Shown: positions 52,173 to 61,724 of the stretch, piece by piece
Numbering within the stretch: position 1 is the first letter of the stretch
Layout of the letters: every line of letters begins with the position of its first letter
Translations under genes and position numbers: made by a program
Source of the DNA: Lunularia cruciata
Lineage: Eukaryota > Streptophyta > Marchantiopsida > Lunulariales > Lunulariaceae
Direction of reading: 5' to 3'
DNA length: 64,000 bases
Assembly: GCA_948567375.1 (NCBI GenBank)
Contig: OX419757.1
Coordinates: forward strand, 34,658,001 to 34,722,000
The notes under the pieces: model-generated
Databases searched by the model: none
What the model was told of the DNA's origin: nothing
What the model saw: only the letters and a program-made list of their open reading frames with translations

Positions 52173-52567
52173 TGCCAACCCGAAGACACTAAACTACTTT
52201 GTACATTTACTCTCAAAACTTCAAATACTTGTAACTTCTTCTACAAACCTCCAAACTTTGCAATTTTGATGTCAACGGGAAGCTCTGAACGAGACGCTTC
52301 CAACAAGATATAACACGCTTGATTTGGACTTGTAAACATTGAGATATAGCCCCCGCAAGAATCTCAACCTGTAACTTCCATTCCTCCTTCGGGTTTGCCC
52401 TCCTTCAACCTTGGCTGAGTCCGTCTTCATCTAACACAAAGTCGACTTCTTCAGGCTTGATCAAAAGACAAATTTCCTCTCATTTCTTCTCCATTTGGTT
52501 TCAATTTGGTTTCAGCAAGGCATTTCTTCTTCAAAACTAGTCCAAAATGAAAAATGTGGGTACCACA

Positions 52568-55500
52568 CACATCTAGGAGGGGAGATAGTTTCCAACTCCA
52601 AAGAACCCATGAACAAATAATGGCAAAAGAGAGTAAGAAGAGTTCATCACTCATAGTGAGGAGTCTCACAATTTGGAGACTACATGTAGTGGCACAAATT
52701 GAGGTCTTGAGTAGACTTTGCATTATGTTTTTTGCCTAGAACTAAAATGTTAGCTTCCAAGTTTCATGGCAGAGATAATTGCTAGCAATTGTGAGGAGGG
52801 CCCCAAAGTAGTAGGGAAGAGAGGGAATCCGGCTTGATGGACCGAGTTGGATTGGAAGTTAGTCTTGGGGGAGGAAGTGGGAGATGGAGCTTGGGTCACC
52901 TTCTATCAGAAGTGTGAAGCATTAGAAGAGACTACAAAAATAAGAAATTTGTTCTTTGCTCCATGGACCAAGAATGGCTACAAGGTGAATTCCTATTAGG
53001 ACTCGATAAAGCAAAGCATTGTTGGCATGCTTATGGAAATGTTCAAGCCAAAGCAAATGACATATGTAAACATGAAATAGGCGGTGTTCTTCCACCAAAT
53101 GTTTGTAGGAGAGAAGGTGAATTGGGCAAAGTGCCTCCATCAAAGGACAAGGCAAATAATCATTAACAGGAGAATAAATATGCCACCTCACTACTTCATA
53201 CCATTTGCAGCACATTTCTACCTCAAGCTAACCCTCTTGACAATGGAGGAGAAGCATTGAATGGTCTCACATTTCCATCTTGAGCTACATCGTGAAGTAG
53301 ATGATAAGGAGCAACAACATATCTTGCAACTTTGGTCTAACAATGAACATTTTGCTAGGACGGGACAAAAGAAGATCATGGATGGAAGAAGTCTTAAGAT
53401 GAAAAAGCAGACTAAACCCAAAGAAGTAGTGTTACCTCTTCTACCAAGAAAGACAAGAAGACTAGACCCAAGAAGCAAGATAGTGAAGATGGACTTGTCT
53501 TTGAGAACAAAGTCGGAAGGTAAGATAGAGTCTAAGAGAGATGGCTTAGAAGAAGAAGAACTCACATTGCAGAGTAAGGAGTCTAGTAGTGAGAGTGAAA
53601 GTGAGCCAAAGTCCAATAGTTAGTGGACGCAAGGATGGGAGAAGATGATGAACAGTTCCATGCAGCGATTTATGGGATGGAAGGAGGAGATGCTCCTTGT
53701 CTGGAGTTACCTATAGAGGACATGGACTTACAATCAAAGAAGGTGGTCTAGAAGGGAGTAAGGTCAAAGAGAGGATTGTAGGCTGCACTTGTAGGTCCAA
53801 GCCAAGTGGAGGAAGACAAAGAGAGCTCAAAAGAGATGAATTTCAAGGTGCAAAGATCACGACTTTGGAGTAAGGCATTTGTGGAAGAAGCAACAATGGA
53901 GGTAAAGTATGAAGGCCAAGAAAATATGGGAGAGTTCAGCGGAGTAGCATACTTGCCAAAAATTGTGTGTCCGTTGTTGTTGCAACTGAAGTAGAAGAAG
54001 GAGGAGATCTAGAAAGATCATTTGGTGGTGAAGAATGAGTTCCAAGTGATGAAGTATCTCATTGAAGAAATGCAAGAATTGAAGGAGAGGTTAACCCCAA
54101 AATAAGAAAAAGCCAAACAACTTTGAGTGGATGTTGTATTAAAGAAGAAGACTTTAGACAACTTGCAAGAGAGTTTTGAAGGTGAGGAAGAGATCTTGAC
54201 TGTCAAGCCAAAGAGTTGAAGAACCAGAAGATAGTAGTTGAGAAGATGAGAAGCAAAGTAGGAGAAGCTTGCATTGAAGTCATACATTTGAAGGTCATCA
54301 TAGTATTAATGGAGCAGGAGCTGGAGAGCTTAAGAACAAAGGCAGCAAAGAGATATCAAGCATGGCAGCAAGAATCAATAATCATACATCAGGAGGAAGA
54401 AATACTGCAAGGTCTAGCAATCTGACTTTTTGCAAAAAGTGCAAAAAGTCAGATGCCCAATATGCAAAGGAGAAGAAGATGCTCGTAGCTAAATACAAAG
54501 ACGAGTTGAAGATGCATTGAAGAGTTGAAGGTGGAATGCTCTTGTGGGTGTACATCAAAATTGGGAGTAGAGGTCATCAAGAAAATGAGTGCAATTGTGA
54601 GCATAGAAGCAGAAGGGAAGTTAGAGGAAGCAAGGCTGCATGAATTGAAGTTGCTTGTGCATGAAACTTGGAAGAGAAAGGTGAAGACATGGACATGAAT
54701 ATTTTGTTGATTTGTCTAAGAGATCAAGTAGATAGGAAAATGTTGGAAGTAGGAAACAATGTGAGTCTCAGATTAGATTTAGTAAGATCAGAATTAGATA
54801 AACTTCAAGGTAGTACACAAGAAGACATTAAGTCCAAAGTTGTAGAGGCGGGAGTTCAAGTGTCTTCAGGTGAGTTGCCTGATGCATTAGAGGAGAATGG
54901 GTTGTGTAGAAAGGAGTTAGATAGAGAACCCATGTCTGCAATTGTAGTTTAGAGTGAAGAGATAGTAAAAATAGTTGATGAAGTTGTAATATTAGATAGA
55001 CCCAAAGATGGAGATGTAATTGAGTGAACATCAGGTTTAGAAGCCAAAGTCAAGGTTGACATTGGATTGGATTAGTAACAAGTTGAGATATGAAGAGGCA
55101 AATATGAAGAAATGGTTTGTCATTTTGGATTAGCAAGTTGGTAAAGTTGTTAGGAAATGGTATTTTTATTAGTAATTATCAAGTGCTCTACCTATTTAAA
55201 GGAAGCACTTGTAGTGTGTTGTTTTTCAATATTTATATTTTTGAAGTTGAGTAAAGCAAAGTGTTGTAGCTTTAGTGCTCATTGTTTCAGCTTGATTCCA
55301 TGTATCAATCCTATGTATGTGCTTGTGAGTGTTTGGAGAATTTCAAAATGCAAGTCAATGAGCTTGTTGGATGTTGGATTCCACAACTCTGATTTCATTT
55401 TCTGTGATTGATCTTGAGTGGATAGCAATCAAAACAATGCCTTGATAGATCTATGAGGAACTATAGTGCTAGTAGTATTTTGCATTGGTGAGTGCAATAG

Positions 55501-55867
55501 TAGATTGATGTGAAGCAACTTTTATTGAGGGAGTTGTGCCTATAATGGAGGGATGAAACACAATTATGAGATGAAGTCATTTAATAGTGAAGTACCCTTC
55601 TTTGGGAAAATCTGAATCATCACTATTGAAGTTTGTTTGGAAAGATTTGAAGTATTGTGGCTAGGAGTATTTTAATGTATGATAAGATTGTGATCAATGC
55701 TTGTTATTGTCTTTTGGGTGTGGTTTTTACTTGAGAGATTAAAGATGCCATCAAGAAGAACTAATTATTCCAATTTACTTTTTATTTGACCATTTCTGAC
55801 CTATATATCTTTGGGAACAAAATTTACTTACTGATTACCGCAAAATGATACCTGTCGGGTTTTCATA
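52568..55867 (+). repeat. C3 5' LTR, second part
   Basis: Resumes after the reverse insertion (CACATCTAGGAGGGGAGATA) and runs through the LTR gene, the second TATA-like box (TATTTAAAGG at 55193) and R/U5 to a decayed end (GGGTTTTCATA). A PBS follows. Without the insert the LTR is about 3.8 kb. 55210-55867 has no gene. Confidence 0.85.
52620..55075 (+). pseudogene. LTR-borne gene of family C, C3 copy (very decayed)
   Basis: Start MAKESKKSSSLIVRSLTIW matches the other copies. Fragments of every region remain: a LVLGEEVGDG-like piece near 52865, KKIMDGRSLKMKKQTKP near 53380, VQRSRLWSKAFVEEATME near 53850, the coiled coil near 54240-54420 and MNILLICLRDQVDRKMLEV near 54700. The end is EAKVKVDIGLD. 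Many stops and frameshifts make it the oldest-looking copy. Confidence 0.65.
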
Positions 55868-56720
55868 TGATTTTTGGCACCATTGTTGGGGATAAAAATC
55901 TTAGGAGTTTAAAAATACAAAGCCAAATCTTTCACTGAGTGTACAATCAATATGAATGTCTGCACCAAGAGAACAATGGGAAGAGAGAGTTCTTTAAACA
56001 AACTTTGTAGAAGAAGAATGCAAAAAGAGCCAATTTATCTTTGACAAAACTAAGAAGGAGGTGTTGGATGGGCAACTTCTTCAAAAAGCCTTGAAGGACA
56101 TTGAGCAAAAGAAATGAGAGATTGGTTGGCAGGACTACTTTGCGTCTCCAAATCCCAAGAAGAAGAAAGATGCAAGAAAACAAACATATTCATTGTGACC
56201 TAATACACTAACTTCCTCAATAGATATTAAGGGAGCAGATTTCATAAAAATAATTATTTGTAAGAAGACAAAACAAATTTTGATGGAAGAAGAGTGTCAA
56301 TACCTTCAACATACCATTCCTTGACTAGTTCTGAGGGATCTTAAAGAGCCATTTGGAGATAGTGAACCTCTATCTCCAATTCAGGTTGACGTACCCACAA
56401 AAGAGCAACCTATTGATGAAGACCCAACTTTGAATGTGGTGAACCCTTGGGCTGAATTTGACGCACAATCACTAGCTAGTACCTTGGGTCCATCAAGCCC
56501 CACATTACCACAACTTACACCGCAAGGTTACAAAATGACTTTGTTACCCATCACTTGACACACTACCAAAAGTATAAGAGGACAGAACAAGATGAAGACC
56601 TTGATGAATTCTTTGAAGAATTGGAAGTCATCTCCTTTACCAATAAGGAGCATGAATCTGCTGATCAGCTGCAAATCTTTTCCCAAGTCTACTTTGAAAG
56701 AAAGCATAGAGATTGTTTAT
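55868..56720 (+). pseudogene. C3 PBS and gag start
   Basis: The PBS, decayed to TGGCACCATTGTTGGGGAT (about 55876-55894), is followed by a gag that tracks C1 gag (MSAPREQWEERVL-like start near 55960, EERQYL-like and PWAE blocks, then YQKYKRTEQDEDLDEFFEE near 56560-56620). It breaks off at 56720 within the capsid, at the point equivalent to KKAQSWY in C1, where C4 was inserted. Several stops are present. Confidence 0.75.
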
Positions 56721-57959
56721 TATGGTACCCACATTTTTTTTTTTGAGGGGGTTTTTGAAAGAAGAGTACAATTGAATGGGAATTGAGTGCAAAGGATGGA
56801 AGAAAGAAGAAGATTCACATTTTTGTATCAACCCAAAGAAAGTTACCTTGGGTCAGTAATTGTCAAGACTTGGATCAGATATGTCAGGTTTCAACCCAAA
56901 GTAAGGATACTTTGCCTTGGGATGATCAACCCGATGCAAAGACAACATAAAAACTTTCATTATAGATTGGAAATTCAAGATTGTACCACACATAAAATGG
57001 CTAAAGCAAGAGCGAGAAAAATTGACAATGATAGGAGAAGTGCATGCAAAAGGTGTGATTTCTTGGTAGATGAGCATTTGAAGAATGACTAAGAAATGTC
57101 GGACTATAAAGTCAAGATTTGAATCAAGGAGAGGAATGACAAGTGAATTTTTGGTGCCATTGCAAAGTAGTCCAGAGGAAGATCAGTCAAGAGGAGTAGT
57201 AGTGAGTGAGGTTTTCATGAATCTAGCTATAAGGGTGGAAAGAAGAATGCCAAATTTGTAGTGAGGAATCATGCAATTCATCAATTAGATTTGATAGCCA
57301 AAATTGAAGTCTTGAGTCAACTTTGGATCACGTTCCTTGCGTGGAACTAGAACCTAAGTTTTCCAAGTTTCATGATTAAAATAGTGGAGAGTAAATGTCT
57401 AGAAGGTCTTGAAGAAGAATGGAAGAGAGGAAATCTGGCTTGATGAACAAAGTCGGATTGGAGATTAGTTCTGGGAAGAGAGGCTGGATAAGAGATTGGA
57501 GCCACTTTCCTTGCGAAAGGAGAAGTTGTAGAGGAAACCGCATAAGTGAGAGCATCATTTACTTGTCCATGTACAAAGAATGGATATAAGGTAGAAAGCT
57601 ATTGGGATCATGTGAAGTGAGGTATTGTGGGAGCAATGATGGCAATCTTTAAACCGGAGAGAACAACTTATGTGATGAAACAACAAGCGGTGTTCTTTCA
57701 CAAACAATTTGCAATAGAACCCATCAATTAGGCAAAGTGCTTTTACCATTGCATAAGGCAAATGGTGTGGAATTTGTGAGACAAGACACTGCCGCACTAC
57801 ATTGTCCCATTTGCAACTCATTTCTATTTGGGGTTGAAGTTACTAAATGTGGTGGACAGATGAAAGATGGTGTTGCATTTCCACCTGGATTTAAGAAAAG
57901 AAGCCGATGCGGATGAATAGTAGTATATTTGGTAAATCCAAAGCAATGACAAGCACTAC
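56721..57959 (+). repeat. C4 LTR, first part
   Basis: Starts TATGGTACCCACA (first G of TGTGG changed to A) inside C3 gag. It carries the TATA box at 57105 (TATAAAG) and the decayed N-terminal half of the LTR gene. It is interrupted at 57959 after ACTAC by a reverse solo C LTR and resumes at 61725. Confidence 0.85.
57231..57959 (+). pseudogene. LTR-borne gene, C4 copy, N-terminal part
   Basis: The start codon is lost (GTGG in place of ATGG). The following frame tracks KNAKFVVRNHAIHQLD, LWITFLAW, SDWRLVLGREAG, NGYKVESY, then QAVFFHKQF near 57690. Stops occur at former Trp, Gln and Arg positions. It is cut by the reverse LTR at 57960; the C-terminal part is at 61730-63427. Confidence 0.65.
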
Positions 57960-58754
57960 TTTGACAACCTAGAAAATATTACTTTTGTGGTAATCAGGTA
58001 AGTAAAGTTCATTGCCGTAGAGATACTATTCAAAATTGGTCAAATATGAAGCAAAATAACAACTTCAGTTCTTCTTGGGTTCTTCTTTAATCTCTTGGGT
58101 AGAAACCACACCCAAAAGAGAGAAACAAGCACTAACTTGCAGCCTCATCACAACAATTTGTCACACTTAATCACAACTCCATCAAATCTTTCCAAAAAAT
58201 CTTGATTGTGATGATTGAGGCTCTCTCAAAAATGGCACTTCACTACAAAATGACTTCACCTCAAAATTGTGTTCCACCTCTCCATTGAAGGCACAACTTC
58301 CTCGATCCAAATTGCTTCACATCAACAATGCATTGCACTCACAAATGCAGAATACTACCAACACTACAATTCTTCTCAGATCAGTCAAGGCATTGCTCCG
58401 ATTGCACTTCACTCAAGATCAAACACATAGAATGAAGATCAAGGCTATGGAATCCAACCTCCAACACACACACTGACTTGCACTTCAAAATTCTCCCAAC
58501 ACTCACAAACACAGACATAGAATTGATACTTGAAATTAAGCTCAAGCAACGAGCACTGAAATCAACACTTTGCTTTATCTATTCTCGGAAATTATGAGCA
58601 CTGAACAACATATGACTGTGAATGCCACCTTTAAATAGTGAAGCAATTGACAATTACTAACAACTATACCATTCTACAACAACTCTTCCTACCTACAGAT
58701 CCAAAATAACAGTGCACCTCTTCATATCTGCCTCTTAAAATCTCAAAATTGTTA

Positions 58755-61126
58755 CTACTCCAATCCGATGTCTACTTCTTCCTTGGCTTCCAATCCCAAA
58801 GTAACTTCACACACTACTCTATCCTTGGGTTTCACAACTACTAATTCCTCTACCAATTCTACTACTTCTTCTTTCTGATCTACAATTCCCATCATAGGTA
58901 TTCTTTCTAAATCTCTATCTCCCAACCCACTCTTCTCTAATATCTCCAATGGTAACTCCAAAGACATTTGTACTCCTATGTCATCTACTTTGGGCTTTGC
59001 TCTTATATCCTTCTAAAGTTTATCTATCTCAAACTTTATTAAATCTAATCTGATCATGATATTATCTTCCACTTCTAATATCTTCCTATCTACACAAGTT
59101 CTGAGACTAATTAGCAAGGCATTCAAGTCCTAATCCTTTTCATTTCTCCTCCTCATCTCCTACACCAACAACTTCAACTTGTGCAATCTCATTTTTTCAA
59201 TCCTGACGTTGGCTTTTGTACTCAACATTACATTCATCTTTGTTACAATCTCCTTCAATGGCTCAAGTCCCATTCTTCTCTCTTGTTCTTGATTTGCAAG
59301 CTAGTATTCCCTATACATTGCCAATTTTGCCTCAAACTCGGCTTTCACTGTCTCCTTTTTCTTCTCCTTCTGAACAATCTTCTCCTCCAGACTATGAAGT
59401 AACTCCCTCAGTCTCTCTTCTTCTCTATATCTCACTATCAACTCTCTTTTCTAGAGCTGCTTCTTCTCTTCTACACTCTCCATCACTCTATCAAGCTCTT
59501 GCTCCTTCTCTGCTACTCTTTCCATAGCATGAATAATTTCTAATCGTGAATTAGCAAATTGTTGTTTCAAGATCTCATACTCCGCAATATGTCTTTCCCT
59601 TGCTATGACATTTTGCTCTATCATTCTCTCTCTACTTCCCATTTCTTTAAGTTTTCATTTACCTGATTTTGTACTATTACATCTACTTGTAGTACTTCCC
59701 TCTCCTCTTCACCTTGGGTTATACTCTCCTTCAACTCCAAGTTCTCTTCCTCTAATCTTGCTAACACCTATAGCACAATCTTCACCTCTAGATACTTTGA
59801 CTGCATCTCCTTCTTCTTGTACTCCAACTTTGCTAACAATGGGCACACCACCCCACGCAAATACTATACTCCTTCACTTGGTTTTACCTTGACTTGCGGA
59901 CTTTTCTCCTTCTTTGCCTCTTCTTCACTTGACACTCGCCTTCTTAGCCGCAATCTCCTTATTGGGATGGATTCTTTGCTCCTTGAACTTCCACTCTCCA
60001 CTTCTCTTACACTACTTTGTCCCGCTTCACACTTCACCTTCCTTTTGGAACAGACTCCTCTTTGAATGGTCACCCTCTTCTCCTCTTGCTTTGGAACTTC
60101 ATTTTTGGATCTTGTGTTACCTTCTTCCTCCTTGGGTACCGATTGCATCTCCCTCCATCTTCACTTTCACTGCTTGTGTCACCACTCTACAACATGAATT
60201 CAGGTTCTCCCTCCTTGTCCAAGTCTTTTGACTTGTCCTTGGCCTCTCCTTCTGATTCTTTGCCCGACAATGCAATTACCACCAATTCTTTCCTCAGGTT
60301 TACCTTCTTGATCTTCCGAGGTCTGGTTGCCGCTACTTCTTCTTCCTCTCCTTGTTGACTCCTCTTCTTTGACTTTAAAGTATTCACCTTCATCTGCATG
60401 CTCTATCCTGTCTGCGCATAGCACTCATTGCTGCTCCTTATTTGCAAGACGTATTGCTGCTCCTCCATGTCATCATCTCTTCTCAAATCGATGTGGAAGT
60501 GCAACACCAACTTGTGTTTCTCTGCCACGTTCAGCAAGTTCAATCCCGAGTAGAAATGGGCTGCAAATTGCACAATGTAATGTGGAGGTGACTTGTCTCA
60601 CATGCTGATGAAAGCACTTTGCCCAATTGATTGGCTCTCCTGCAAACATCTTGTGGAAGAACACCGCTTGATGTTTCATCACATAAGTGGTTTGCTCTGG
60701 CTTCAAGAAAGCCATCATTGCTCTTATGATGCCTCTTCTCACTGGGTCCTTATAACTCTCAACTTTGTAGCCATTCTTCGTGCGTTTTGAAGAGAAGGCA
60801 TCTCTCACTTCTTGGGTTTCTTCTGCTACTTCTCCCTTCCCCAAGAACGTGGCTCCCTGCTCATCTTCCGCCTCTCTTCCAAGTACTAACCTCCAATCCG
60901 ACCCTATCCATCAAATATGATTTCCTCTCTTTCCTTCTTCCTCAAGGCCGTTGATACATTTACTCTCAATGATCTTAGTCATGAAAGCTAGAAAGCTAAT
61001 GTTCTAGTTCCATGCCAAGAATGTGATCCAAAGCGTGCTCAAGACTTTGATTCTGGCAATCACATCTAATCTCCAAATTGCATGATTTCTCATTGCAAAT
61101 TTAGAGTTCTTCTTCCCACCTCCCAT
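58755..61126 (-). pseudogene. LTR-borne gene, reverse solo LTR copy
   Basis: Minus-strand start MGGGKKNSKFAMRNHAIWR. The globular N-terminus holds LWITFLAWN, GSDWRLVLGREAEDEQ, NGYKVESYKDPVRRGI and QAVFFHKMFAGEPINWAKCF. The acidic middle includes KKRSQQGEEEEVAATRPRK, and a coiled-coil piece near 59642-59451 reads SRLEIIHAMERVAEKEQEL. The tail lies near 58967-58755 (LGLEAKEEVDIGLE). It is broken by stops and shifts but closely matches C1 in every block. Confidence 0.7.
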
Positions 61127-61464
61127 CTTACTTTCTTCTACTCTGGGTTGGTGGCTACTCTTCCTACTAATTCCTGGACTGACTTCCTCTCGACACACCA
61201 GCACATCTTTGACTACACTTCCTTTTCCAAGATCTCCCGCAAGATGACTTCTTAATGGCAATGGAAAATTACTTGTCATTACTTCATCTCTAGCCCAAAT
61301 CTTATAGTGGCGTGCTTCCTCCATCTTTCTTCACTTAAAATTTCTACCAAGAAATCATACCTCCTTCATGCTCCTATCACTATCAAATCACCTCCCACTC
61401 ATAGGCCATTTTTTGTGCATGGTACCTTCTTGAATGTCCAACCCTAGAGGAACGTTGTTACATT

Positions 61465-61545
61465 GTTGAGCACCATCAAGACAAAGTCTTGGGTTGAGCA
61501 CCATCAAGACAAAGTCTTGGGTTGAGCACCATCAAGACAAAGTCT
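61465..61545 (+). repeat. 28-bp tandem repeat, three units
   Basis: GTTGAGCACCATCAAGACAA plus 8 bases repeats at 61465, 61493 and 61521, the last unit partial. Units are identical over the shared part. It lies upstream of the first TATA-like box of the reverse LTR (minus strand), so it could be an amplified U3 element. Confidence 0.9.
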
Positions 61546-61724
61546 CCTTACTTTGGGTTTCAGGCAAATCTAAGGAATTTTTCTTCTGACATGAAGTCAC
61601 TTTTCCTCTAGTTACAACCCAAAGACACCATTCTTTGCCTTCTGATGTCATACATGCACAATACAACTTCTTTTGTATACTTATTCTTCAACAATAAGAA
61701 AAAAACAAAAATGTGGGTACCACA

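Larger units (their letters stand above)
50650..52567 (-). repeat. Reverse solo C LTR, 1.9-kb variant
   Basis: TGTGACAACCC to GGGTACCACA, with duplication CACAT. Only the C-terminal part of the LTR gene (minus strand, about 52036-51448, for example VARPDVAEVGIQVS and LEKSGSRDKEVDG) and the R/U5 half match other C LTRs. The first ~500 bp (minus-strand 52567-52060) show no TATAAAA box and no N-terminal gene part, but instead a heptamer repeat. It is a structural variant, possibly a recombinant LTR. Confidence 0.85.
57960..61724 (-). repeat. Reverse solo C LTR (3.77 kb) inside C4 LTR
   Basis: Begins TTTGACAACC (for TGTGACAACC) and ends GGGTACCACA, with perfect 5-bp duplication ACTAC (57955-57959 and 61725-61729). 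It contains the reverse LTR gene and both TATA-like boxes in reverse (near 61303 and 58635). It lies head-to-head with the surrounding forward C LTR. 57960-58740 is R/U5-like, and 61330-61724 is upstream LTR sequence with a 28-bp repeat. Confidence 0.92.
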
